Positions 1 through 5,819 of a stretch of 5,961 nucleotides of DNA are shown here, piece after piece. The position numbers and the translations under genes were made by a program. The stretch lies in contig FR887177.1 in the NCBI GenBank assembly GCA_000436735.1, positions 3,660 through 9,620 on the forward strand. Direction: 5' to 3'. The notes below the pieces were generated by a model, which ran no database searches, had not been told where the DNA came from, and saw only the letters and a list, made by a program, of their open reading frames with translations. Position 1 is the first letter of the stretch. Every line of letters starts with the position of its first letter. The DNA comes from Firmicutes bacterium CAG:170. Its GTDB lineage: Bacteria > Bacillota > Clostridia > Oscillospirales > Oscillospiraceae.

Positions 1-309
1 GGCGTAGAAGTCCGGGTTGCCCCAGACGATCTCCGCCTCCGGCAGGTGCAGCACCGCCATCGGGAACGGCGAGCCGGCGTGGACGGAAACGCCCACGGAA
101 TCCGTCGCGCTCTGGACATATTCGATCAGCGCCCGCTTGCGGTGGGCGAAGCGCGCGCGGCTGACAGCAAAGACCACGATGGTCACGAGCAGCTCCGCGC
201 CCGCCAGATAAAATTGATCCAGCGCCGCCGCAGCGGCGGAAAAGGCCAGCAGAACGATGCTGTACCAGATCACGCCCGGCTGGAGCAGGCGGGAAACATG
301 TTTTTTCAT
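1..309 (-). CDS. N-terminus of GdpP-like DHH-family phosphoesterase (partial)
   Basis: The first 103 residues of a minus-strand gene are present; the rest lies beyond the left edge. Residues about 11-30 and 35-50 form two hydrophobic segments joined by a short DQFY turn, followed by a basic stretch (SRARFAHRKR) and then a PAS-like fold start with the signature SPFPMAVLHLPEAEIVWGNP (residues 80-99). This order, two membrane helices then a degenerate PAS domain with a P-x-x-x-x-x-L...E-I-x-W-x-N-P motif, is typical of GdpP-type proteins, whose later GGDEF-like and DHH/DHHA1 domains hydrolyse cyclic di-AMP in Firmicutes. Those catalytic parts cannot be seen here, so the function is inferred from the N-terminus only. 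The ATG at 309-307 is preceded by GGAGGA (326-321) with an 11-nt gap. The gene is divergent from RNase J. A PAS-containing membrane sensor of another family is the main alternative. Confidence 0.72.
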   Translation of the reverse strand, partial: MKKHVSRLLQPGVIWYSIVLLAFSAAAAALDQFYLAGAELLVTIVVFAVSRARFAHRKRALIEYVQSATDSVGVSVHAGSPFPMAVLHLPEAEIVWGNPDFYA

Positions 310-344
310 ATCCGAAGGTATCCTCCGTCCACTAAACTCTATAG

Positions 345-381
345 ATTATAATAGTATAGCAAAAACGCGCTGAAATGACAA
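345..381 (-). promoter_or_regulatory. Sigma-A promoter of the GdpP-like gene
   Basis: Read on the minus strand, TTGTCA (381-376) is separated by exactly 17 bases from TATACT (358-353). Each box is one base from consensus. A second, perfect TATAAT (350-345) lies just downstream but lacks a -35 box at the right distance. Transcription would start near 346-340 and give a leader of about 35 bases before the ATG at 309. Confidence 0.75.
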
Positions 382-407
382 GTGCGGCGGATGCCTTTTT
401 CCGACTG

Positions 408-421
408 CTTCCGCGCGGAAG
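408..421. promoter_or_regulatory. Perfect 14-bp palindrome between divergent promoters
   Basis: CTTCCGCGCGGAAG equals its own reverse complement. It lies between the minus-strand promoter (345-381) and the plus-strand promoter (467-495), about 27 bases upstream of the first -35 box. The position would suit an operator for a dimeric regulator, but the sequence is GC-rich and I recognise no known operator family, so binding is inference. Confidence 0.35.
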
Positions 422-466
422 GGACGGCCTCCGGCGGCATGGGACGCGGCGTTCCGCAAAAAAATG

Positions 467-495
467 TATACACGTCGGAAAAAGTGTGTTATAAT
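467..495 (+). promoter_or_regulatory. Extended -10 promoter for the RNase J leader
   Basis: A perfect TATAAT at 490-495 is preceded by TG at 487-488, forming an extended -10 element. TATACA at 467-472 (4 of 6 matches to TTGACA) sits 17 bases upstream. Transcription should start near 501-503, giving a leader of about 287 bases before the TTG of RNase J. The -35 box lies inside the 8-bp palindrome TGTATACA (465-472), a possible regulator site. Confidence 0.75.
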
Positions 496-501
496 AATCC
501 G

Positions 502-789
502 TATCATGCCGTAGTGGGCGGATCACACGGCATTACCCGGCGGTCAGCCGCGCGTGCGGCGCGGTTCCGCGGCAGGCTGCCAGCATTCAAACAGCTCACA
601 CATACGTCTGCGGGGCGCAGCCGGCGGTACGGGGCCGGATGCAAGCTGCGGAGCGTATGTGGCTTTGCGCTGCCAAAATACGGCGCAGGGCCTGAAAAGC
701 ATCCATTCGTCCGGCACGCCGGACGCGAGGCACTGACGCAATCGTGCGAAGCTGCCCTATGAATTATTGACAGAAATGAGGAACCATAT
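502..789 (+). ncRNA. Long structured 5' leader (or separate ncRNA) upstream of RNase J
   Basis: About 287 bases between a strong promoter and the RNase J start contain no convincing gene but many hairpins. H1 is 506-512/527-533 with inner 514-516/524-526. H2 is 548-553/559-564. H3 is 571-574/578-581. H4 is a 61-nt rod, 600-606/654-660 extended by 607-613/646-652 and 621-625/634-638. H5 is an unbroken 12-bp stem, 661-672/681-692, with an 8-nt loop. H6 is 708-714/719-725 with loop CACG. H7 is 737-740/745-748. H4 ends at 660 and H5 begins at 661, so they could stack coaxially. No hairpin is followed by a T run, so I see no intrinsic terminator, which favours a leader over a free small RNA. I do not recognise a known riboswitch. 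RNase E controls its own mRNA through its leader in enterobacteria; similar autocontrol here would be only an analogy. Confidence 0.5.
778..782 (+). promoter_or_regulatory. Ribosome binding site that sets the TTG start of RNase J
   Basis: GAGGA stands 7 bases before the TTG at 790. There is no in-frame ATG or GTG between this TTG and the in-frame TGA at 760-762, so the spacing and frame select the TTG. Confidence 0.8.
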
Positions 790-2445
790 TTGGCAGAAAA
801 GTTAAAAATCATCTCTCTTGGCGGTCTCAATGAGATCGGCAAGAATATCACCGTTCTGGAATACGGCAAGGACATCATCATCGTGGACTGCGGCCTCGGC
901 TTCCCCGAGGACGACATGTACGGCGTCGATCTGGTCATTGCGGACATGACCTATCTTGTGAAGAACAAGCAGAAGATCCGCGGCCTGTTCCTGACGCACG
1001 GCCACGAGGACCATATCGGCGGCATTCCCTACGCCATGCAGCAGTTCAACTGCCCCATCCATGCCACGCGCCTGACGGCGGGCATCGTCCAGCTCAAGCT
1101 GGAGGAGCACCATCTGGAAAAGACCGTCAAGCTCTTCACCCACGAGGCCGGAGAGACGGTCAAGGCGGGCTGCTTCTCCGTGGAGTTCATCCACGTCAAC
1201 CACTCCATTGCCGACGCCGTGGCGTTTGCCATCCGCACGCCGGTCGGAACGGTCATTATGACCGGTGACTTCAAGATCGACCCGACCGCAGAGGACGGCA
1301 TGATCGACCTGACCCGCTTCGGCGAGCTAGGCCGCGAGGGCGTGCTGGCCCTTCTGTGCGACTCGACCAACGTCGAGCGTCCGGGCTTTACGCCGTCCGA
1401 GCGCATCGTCGCCAACAGCTTCGACCGGCAGTTCGCGGGCTGCAATCAGCGCATCATCGTCACGACCTTTGCCTCCAACGCCTTCCGCCTGCAAAGCATC
1501 ATCACGGCCGCGCACAAATACGGCCGCAAGGTCGCCGTCACGGGCCGGAGCATGGAAAACGTGCTGAAGGTCTCGGTGGAGCTGGGCTATCTGAAAATCC
1601 CCAACGGCACGCTGGTGGATATCAACGCCATCAAGTCCCTGCCGAAAAACAAGATCGTCATCGTTTCCACCGGCTCACAGGGCGAGAATATGTCCGCGCT
1701 GTACCGCATGGCCTTCTCCGGCCACCGGCAGGTCGAAATTCAGGCGGGAGACCGCGTCATCATCTCCGCCTCCGCCATCCCCGGCAATGAAAAGGCCATC
1801 GGCCGCATCATCAACGAGCTTTACCGCAAGGGTGCGGACGTCGTCTATGACAAGCTGGCCGATCTGCATGTTTCCGGCCACGCCTGTCAGGAGGAACTGA
1901 AGCTCATCCACGCGCTGGTCAAGCCGCGCTTCTTTATCCCCGTGCATGGCGAGCAGCGCCACCTTCAGGCGCATTCCAAGCTGGCCCAGACAATGGGCAT
2001 GGATCCGAAAAATATTTTCATCAGCGACATCGGCAAGGTGCTGGAGCTGACGAAGGCGACCTGCAAGTGGGGCGGCACCGTTCCCGCGGGCAAGATCCTC
2101 GTGGACGGCACCGGCGTCGGCGATGTCGGCAGTGTGGTGCTGCGCGACCGTAAGCATCTGGCGCAGGACGGCATGATCGTCGTCGTGGTCAACATCTCCT
2201 CCGAGGACGGCAGCGTCATCACCGGCCCGGATATCATTACGCGCGGCTTTGTCTACGTCAAGGAATCCGAAAACCTGATCGAGGAGATGCGTGTGATCGC
2301 CGCGCACGCCATCGACCGCTGCGTCGCCGGCGGCTCGAGCGACTGGAGCGCGCTCAAGGCCAACATCAAGAACGACCTGTCTGGCTATCTCTTCAAGACC
2401 ACCAAGCGCAACCCCATGATCCTTCCCGTCATTATGGAGATCTGA
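790..2445 (+). CDS. rnj: Ribonuclease J
   Basis: This 551-residue protein is a beta-CASP metallo-beta-lactamase ribonuclease, with 5'-3' exonuclease and endonuclease activity, central to mRNA decay and rRNA/5'-end processing in the cytoplasm. The N-terminal part has GGLNEIGKN (residues 11-19), the metal-binding HGHEDH (70-75), H138 in VNHSIADA, and TGDFKIDPT (158-166). DSTNVERPG (191-199) leads into the beta-CASP domain, which includes TGSQGENMSALYR (294-306) and HVSGH (360-365 region, binding the RNA phosphate). VHGEQRHLQAH (385-395) supplies another ligand, and a C-terminal domain begins near residue 455. Length matches the family (about 550-560) and every catalytic motif is intact, so it resembles the active J1 type rather than a degenerate J2. 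It starts at TTG after GAGGA. No rpoY-type small gene precedes it, unlike Bacillus. Transcription may continue into rpoD because no terminator follows. Confidence 0.96.
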   Translation: MAEKLKIISLGGLNEIGKNITVLEYGKDIIIVDCGLGFPEDDMYGVDLVIADMTYLVKNKQKIRGLFLTHGHEDHIGGIPYAMQQFNCPIHATRLTAGIVQLKLEEHHLEKTVKLFTHEAGETVKAGCFSVEFIHVNHSIADAVAFAIRTPVGTVIMTGDFKIDPTAEDGMIDLTRFGELGREGVLALLCDSTNVERPGFTPSERIVANSFDRQFAGCNQRIIVTTFASNAFRLQSIITAAHKYGRKVAVTGRSMENVLKVSVELGYLKIPNGTLVDINAIKSLPKNKIVIVSTGSQGENMSALYRMAFSGHRQVEIQAGDRVIISASAIPGNEKAIGRIINELYRKGADVVYDKLADLHVSGHACQEELKLIHALVKPRFFIPVHGEQRHLQAHSKLAQTMGMDPKNIFISDIGKVLELTKATCKWGGTVPAGKILVDGTGVGDVGSVVLRDRKHLAQDGMIVVVVNISSEDGSVITGPDIITRGFVYVKESENLIEEMRVIAAHAIDRCVAGGSSDWSALKANIKNDLSGYLFKTTKRNPMILPVIMEI

Positions 2446-2484
2446 GCCGAAAAAAGCCGGTAAAAGAGAGAAAAATAGAGAAAA

Positions 2485-2509
2485 CAGGTTGCCAAACGAA
2501 GGCAGCCTG
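2485..2509. promoter_or_regulatory. 9-bp dyad overlapping the rpoD -35 box
   Basis: Arms 2485-2493 and 2501-2509 are complementary over 9 pairs (one G-T pair) around a 7-base loop. As DNA it covers the TTGCCA -35 box and most of the promoter spacer, so a bound regulator would block RNA polymerase. As RNA at the end of the RNase J message it would form a hairpin without a T run on the plus strand, so it is not a standard terminator. On the minus strand the hairpin is followed by a T-rich tract (towards 2460), which could stop antisense transcripts. Confidence 0.45.
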
Positions 2510-2518
2510 GTATATAAT
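2489..2518 (+). promoter_or_regulatory. Sigma-A promoter of rpoD
   Basis: TTGCCA (2489-2494) and a perfect TATAAT (2513-2518) are 18 bases apart. A shifted reading, TATATA at 2511-2516 with 16-base spacing and an upstream TG, is also possible. The start would be near 2525, leaving a leader of about 60 bases. This would make rpoD autoregulated by its own sigma factor in addition to readthrough from RNase J. Confidence 0.7.
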
Positions 2519-2527
2519 GATTTGGAT

Positions 2528-2565
2528 GCGCGGTTTTTGACGAAATCGCGCGTGTGAGATCGCAC
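2528..2565 (+). promoter_or_regulatory. Tandem hairpins in the rpoD 5' leader
   Basis: The first hairpin pairs 2528-2536 with 2543-2551 (9 bp, one G-U) around the loop TTGACG. The second pairs 2552-2556 with 2561-2565 (5 bp, one G-U) around AGAT and directly abuts the first. The ribosome site GAGGA begins only 4 bases later at 2570, so folding could affect translation start, though the site itself stays unpaired in this model. No regulatory family is recognised. Confidence 0.45.
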
Positions 2566-2583
2566 GAATGAGGATGAGCATTG

Positions 2584-3747
2584 ATGGCAAACTCGAAAAA
2601 TACAAAGAATACGAACGCAAAGGCTTCCATCTCCAATGAGGAGGCCATGGCCCACGTCAGCGCACTGATCGCCAAGGCCAAGCGCGACGGCACAATCCAG
2701 GCGTCCGAGCTGACCGCCGAGCTGGAAAAGCTCGACCTGCCGGTCGAGAAGATCGAGCAGATCTACGATACCTTCGACGCGCTGGGCATTCAGATCGTCG
2801 GCGCGGAGCTGGAGCTTGACCCGGACATCGACAACGGCGGGATGATCGAAAACGACGAGCTTCCTCCGATGGACGAGGAGGAAGAGCTGATCGACCCGCT
2901 GGAGCTTGCGGCGGAATATAATCTGGACGATCCCGTCCGGATGTACCTCAAGGAGATCGGACAGGTGCGCCTGCTCTCTGCCGACGAGGAGATCGAGCTG
3001 GCCAAGAAGGTCAGCGAGGGCGACAAGGCCGCCAAGGACAAGCTGACGGAGGCGAACCTTCGTCTGGTCGTCTCCATTGCGAAGAAGTACTCCGGCCGCG
3101 GCCTGCACATTCTGGATCTGATCCAGGAGGGCAACACCGGTCTGATCCGCGCCGTGGACAAGTTCGACTATACAAAGGGAAATAAATTCTCTACATATGC
3201 GACTTGGTGGATCCGTCAGGCGATCACCCGTGCCATCGCCGATCAGGCCCGGACGATCCGCGTGCCGGTGCATATGGTGGAAGTCATCAACAAGGCTACG
3301 CGCTGCAACCGCAAGCTCGTTCAGGAGCTTGGCCGGGAACCGACGCTGGAGGAGATCGCGGCGGAGCTGAATCTCCCAATCGAAAAAATCATTGAGGCCA
3401 ACCGCACCGCCGCCGACACGCTGTCGCTCGATATGCCCGTCGGCGACGAGGAGGATACGACCATCGGTTCCTTCGTGGAGGACGACAATACGCCGTCTCC
3501 TGCCGATGCGACCTCCAATACGCTGCTGGCGGAGGCCCTGACGGAGATTCTCGGCACGCTGACCGAGCGCGAGGCGGACGTCCTGCGGATGCGCTTCGGC
3601 ATGTACGACGGCCGGACGCATACGCTCGAGGAGGTCGGCCAGATCTTCGGCGTCACGCGCGAGCGTATCCGCCAGATCGAGAATAAGGCCATCCGCAAGC
3701 TCCGCCACCCGTCGAGAGCCAAGAAGATCAAGGACTTCTATTGCTGA
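2584..3747 (+). CDS. rpoD: RNA polymerase primary sigma factor RpoD (sigma-A)
   Basis: This 387-residue protein directs RNA polymerase to housekeeping promoters. A short region 1.1 (about residues 24-73) is followed by an acidic linker rich in D and E (74-104), then region 1.2 with DDPVRMYLKEIGQVRLL (115-131). Region 2 is almost invariant: EANLRLVVSIAKKY, GLHILDLIQEGN, and FSTYATWWIRQAITRAIADQ (202-221), which recognises and melts the -10. HMVE (230-233) is the region 3.0 pair that reads the extended -10 TG. Region 4 contains LTEREADVLRMRFG and TLEEVGQIFGVTRERIRQIE (347-366), the -35 helix-turn-helix. The start at ATG 2584 is 9 bases after GAGGA (2570-2574); an adjacent TTG at 2581 would add one residue. 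Residues 238-246 (KATRCNRKL) differ from the LIRVSRQL common in this family. The usual dnaG partner is not upstream; RNase J takes that place. Confidence 0.97.
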   Translation: MANSKNTKNTNAKASISNEEAMAHVSALIAKAKRDGTIQASELTAELEKLDLPVEKIEQIYDTFDALGIQIVGAELELDPDIDNGGMIENDELPPMDEEEELIDPLELAAEYNLDDPVRMYLKEIGQVRLLSADEEIELAKKVSEGDKAAKDKLTEANLRLVVSIAKKYSGRGLHILDLIQEGNTGLIRAVDKFDYTKGNKFSTYATWWIRQAITRAIADQARTIRVPVHMVEVINKATRCNRKLVQELGREPTLEEIAAELNLPIEKIIEANRTAADTLSLDMPVGDEEDTTIGSFVEDDNTPSPADATSNTLLAEALTEILGTLTEREADVLRMRFGMYDGRTHTLEEVGQIFGVTRERIRQIENKAIRKLRHPSRAKKIKDFYC

Positions 3748-3765
3748 GAGCCGCATAGGAACACG

Positions 3766-3794
3766 AAAAGCGCCGCCCGCCGGGCGGCGCTTTT
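3766..3794. terminator. Bidirectional intrinsic terminator between rpoD and ychF
   Basis: A perfect 13-bp stem, 3766-3778 with 3782-3794, has a 3-base loop and ends in CTTTTGATTTTG on the plus strand. It begins 18 bases after the rpoD stop codon. The arms start with AAAA, so the minus-strand copy also ends in TTTT and could stop ychF transcripts about 130 bases past their stop codon. Confidence 0.92.
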
Positions 3795-3923
3795 GATTTT
3801 GCATACAGAAATATCGCATGTTCTGCGAATCTCATAGTGTATTTCAAACTTTTCTAACCGCAGGATTGGCGGAAAAGATCCGTCAAAGCGTGAAGACGCA
3901 ATTGCGCGGTGCTGCCTTAGAAC

Positions 3924-5021
3924 TCAGACATTGAACAGGAAGTTCACGACATCGCCGTCATGCATGACATACTCCTTGCCCTCGCTGCGGAGCAGGCCCT
4001 TCGCCTTGGCGTTGGCCAGCGTGCCGCAGGCCTTGAGATCGTCAAAGGCGATAACCTCGGCGCGGATGAAGCCGCGCTCAAAGTCGGAATGAATTTTGCC
4101 GGCGGCCTGTGGGGCCTTGGTGCCTTTTTTGATCGTCCATGCGCGGCACTCGTCGCTGCCTGCCGTCAGGAAGGAGATGAGGCCCAGCAGCGCGTAGCTG
4201 CACTGGATCAGGCGGTCGAGGCCGGATTCCTGAAGGCCAAGCTCCTCCATGAACATGGCCTTTTCGTCGGGATCGTCCAGCTCGGCAATGTCCGCCTCGA
4301 GCTTCGCGCAGATCGGCAGCACCTGACTGCCCTCCTGCTCGGCCAGCTTGCGCACGGCGGTGAAGTGGCGGCTGGATTCGGGGTCGTTGACCTCGTTTTC
4401 ACCGAGATTGGCCGCGTAGATCGTCTTGCGGAGCGTCAGCAGATCGCTCGTTGCAATCATGGCGGCGTCGTCCTCGGAGCACTCGAACGTCCGGGCCAGA
4501 TTGCCCTCGTTCATATAGTCGCGCAGCGCCGTGAACAGCTCCGCCTCATGGTTGTAGCGCTTGTCGCCGCCCTTGGCCATCTTCTGGGCCTTGTCGATGC
4601 GGCGGTCGATCATTTCGAGGTCGGCCATAATCAGCTCTGTGTTGATGATCTCGATGTCGCGCAGCGGATCGGTCGAGCCTTCGACGTGGGTCACGTTCGG
4701 GTCCTCGAAGCAGCGCACAACGTGGACAATGGCATCACAGCCGCGGATGTTCGAAAGGAATTTGTTGCCGAGGCCCTCGCCCTTCGACGCTCCCTTGACG
4801 AGGCCCGCGATGTCCACGAACTCAATGACGGCCGGGGTGAACTTCTTGGGATTGTGCTGGTCGCGCAGCCATTCCAGCCGCTTGTCCGGCACAGGCACGA
4901 CGCCGACGTTCGGGTCGATGGTGCAGAACGCGTAGTTGTCCGCCGCAACGCCCGCGTTCGTGATCGCGTTGAAAAGCGTGGACTTGCCGACGTTCGGCAG
5001 CCCGACGATACCTAATTTCAT
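3924..5021 (-). CDS. ychF: Redox-regulated, ribosome-associated ATPase YchF (Obg family)
   Basis: This 365-residue protein belongs to the Obg/TRAFAC class but prefers ATP. It binds ribosomes and affects translation and stress (including oxidative stress) responses. The P-loop is GLPNVGKST (residues 7-15). The switch II motif DIAGLVKGASKGEGLGNKFL spans 70-89. The G4 motif is NLGE (205-208) instead of NKxD, which is the known hallmark of YchF and explains ATP use. CAK (238-240) fits G5, and H112 in the segment VTHVEG corresponds to the catalytic histidine described in E. coli YchF. A coiled-coil insert covers about 125-200, and the C-terminal TGS domain covers about 282-364, ending in the typical DGDVVNFLFNV. 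Length matches the family. AAGGAG (5039-5034) stands 12 bases before the ATG. It follows the acetyltransferase by 49 bases and converges on rpoD. Confidence 0.97.
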   Translation of the reverse strand: MKLGIVGLPNVGKSTLFNAITNAGVAADNYAFCTIDPNVGVVPVPDKRLEWLRDQHNPKKFTPAVIEFVDIAGLVKGASKGEGLGNKFLSNIRGCDAIVHVVRCFEDPNVTHVEGSTDPLRDIEIINTELIMADLEMIDRRIDKAQKMAKGGDKRYNHEAELFTALRDYMNEGNLARTFECSEDDAAMIATSDLLTLRKTIYAANLGENEVNDPESSRHFTAVRKLAEQEGSQVLPICAKLEADIAELDDPDEKAMFMEELGLQESGLDRLIQCSYALLGLISFLTAGSDECRAWTIKKGTKAPQAAGKIHSDFERGFIRAEVIAFDDLKACGTLANAKAKGLLRSEGKEYVMHDGDVVNFLFNV

Positions 5022-5046
5022 ATATCTCTACATCTCCTTAAAAGGT

Positions 5047-5060
5047 CTTGATTTATCAAG
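5047..5060. repeat. Small inverted repeat between the acetyltransferase and ychF
   Basis: CTTGAT and ATCAAG are perfect complements around two bases. It sits in the 49-base gap, just upstream of the ychF ribosome site. It is too AT-rich and lacks the T run needed for a convincing terminator. It may be chance or a minor RNA processing site. Confidence 0.25.
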
Positions 5061-5070
5061 GATTCCCGGT

Positions 5071-5652
5071 TTACCCAATTTCCGTATCCGGGTTTATCGG
5101 ATCATCGGCAGACACGTTTTGCGCTGCGCCAAGATACGCTTCTTTGGTAATCATCATGTGGAGAAAACCGTTTTCCACGCCCAATTCTTTGAATCCTGCT
5201 TTGCGATGGGTTTCCCATGCGGCAATTTCATTCCGGGCAATCTCGAAGTCGTTATGGATCCTGGAAATACCGCAGACGCGGAACGCGTGATCCAGCATCA
5301 GCCTCAGCGCAGGAACGGCATAGCCCTTTCCCCGGTAGGGAGCATACATCACGATGCCCATATCCCACCAATCCTTTTCGGGCGTATAGTGGAAGTTCAC
5401 ATCGCCGATCCACGCGCCGTCGGAGCAGCGCTTGATGTAAGCATAGAAGCGCTCCGGCTCCTGTCCGATCATGTTTTCATACCAGGCGGGCAGCACCTCG
5501 TCCGGGTAGTCAATGCAGCCGGTGTCCCGATGGTAGCCGTCGTAGTCCACATCCCAATTTGCGTTGTAAGACATGGTTTCCGGGTCGGACATCATCTGTT
5601 GATAGAACCATAGATCCTCCAGCTTTGGGATGTACAGTTCAAGCTTTTCCAT
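5071..5652 (-). CDS. GNAT-family N-acetyltransferase
   Basis: This 193-residue protein looks like a RimJ/RimL-type (Acetyltransf_3-like) enzyme that moves an acetyl group from acetyl-CoA to an amine. The substrate is unknown. The acetyl-CoA loop is seen as YRGKGYA (residues 106-112), preceded by the beta-strand WDMGIVMYAP (96-105) and followed by helix ALRLMLDHAF. The later segment ARNEIAAWETHRKAGFKELG (139-158) is the common N-x-x-A/S-x-x-x-x-x-K-x-G-F pattern that forms the far side of the cofactor pocket. The last 20 residues are hydrophilic and may be disordered. AAGGAG (5666-5661) lies 8 bases before the ATG at 5652, which fixes the start; an upstream GTG at 5829 would add 59 residues of low-quality sequence without a ribosome site. 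It probably shares an mRNA with ychF, 49 bases downstream, with no terminator between. Confidence 0.88.
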   Translation of the reverse strand: MEKLELYIPKLEDLWFYQQMMSDPETMSYNANWDVDYDGYHRDTGCIDYPDEVLPAWYENMIGQEPERFYAYIKRCSDGAWIGDVNFHYTPEKDWWDMGIVMYAPYRGKGYAVPALRLMLDHAFRVCGISRIHNDFEIARNEIAAWETHRKAGFKELGVENGFLHMMITKEAYLGAAQNVSADDPINPDTEIG

Positions 5653-5660
5653 ATATTTTA

Positions 5661-5666
5661 CTCCTT
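5661..5666 (-). promoter_or_regulatory. Ribosome binding site of the acetyltransferase
   Basis: AAGGAG on the minus strand lies 8 bases from the ATG at 5652. It is the strongest such site in the neighbourhood and decides against the longer in-frame reading that begins at GTG 5829. Confidence 0.88.
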
Positions 5667-5718
5667 GATTTCCGTCCCAATCTGCTTGTTCTGCCGCCAT
5701 TGCGGGAGCCGAGGCGTC

Positions 5719-5748
5719 ATCGCCCCGGTATCCCCCGGCCGGTGCGAT
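5719..5748 (-). promoter_or_regulatory. Second hairpin in the acetyltransferase leader
   Basis: ATCGC (5719-5723) pairs with GCGAT (5744-5748). After one mismatch, CCGG (5725-5728) pairs with CCGG (5739-5742), leaving a 10-base loop. It lies about 65 bases upstream of the ATG in the predicted transcript. There is no T run after it, so it is not a terminator as drawn. Confidence 0.35.
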
Positions 5749-5789
5749 CGTTTTGGCTGCTGCCCGGATAAAAGAGAAGCCTACAGTTT

Positions 5790-5819
5790 GTATCCTTTCT
5801 GCATCTGCGAAAAGGATAC
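5790..5819 (-). promoter_or_regulatory. Perfect 9-bp hairpin at the 5' end of the acetyltransferase leader
   Basis: GTATCCTTT (5790-5798) and AAAGGATAC (5811-5819) are exact complements around 12 bases. With transcription starting near 5836 on the minus strand, this hairpin would begin about 17 bases into the RNA, where it could protect the 5' end from decay or act in regulation. As DNA it could also be an operator just downstream of the promoter. Confidence 0.5.

Noticed and set aside
534..645. Short FMN-riboswitch-like strings (CCGGCGGT) at 537-544 and 622-628
   Set aside because: The other conserved blocks of the FMN element, including the GAAA/TTCCC segment before the box and the closing stem, are absent, and RNase J is not a riboflavin gene.
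382..762. A 126-codon plus-strand frame in the region before RNase J
   Set aside because: It begins upstream of the predicted transcription start and has no ribosome site. It is rich in R, A and G without any recognisable motif, and the same bases are better explained as folded RNA.
767..772. A perfect TTGACA as a second RNase J promoter
   Set aside because: No -10 box is found at 16-18 bases downstream; that position falls on the start codon region.
502..789. c-di-AMP (ydaO-type) riboswitch, 6S RNA, RNase P RNA, SRP RNA or T-box as identity of the leader
   Set aside because: None of the core sequence blocks I know for these RNAs is visible, and I could not find the single closing stem that 6S RNA needs. 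A covariance search would be decisive.
2446..2484. Terminator after RNase J in the A-rich stretch
   Set aside because: GCCG and GCCGG flanking the A run are not complementary to each other, so no hairpin forms, and there is no T run on the plus strand.
1675..3819. A 714-codon open frame on the minus strand across RNase J and rpoD
   Set aside because: It runs antisense through two clearly recognised genes and the spacer between them. It has no ribosome site of note and shows no family motifs. Long antisense frames are expected from GC-rich codon bias.
3960..5015. A 351-codon open frame on the plus strand opposite ychF
   Set aside because: It mirrors ychF almost end to end. The ychF protein has every expected motif, while the antisense product is a low-complexity mixture of A, R, V and L.
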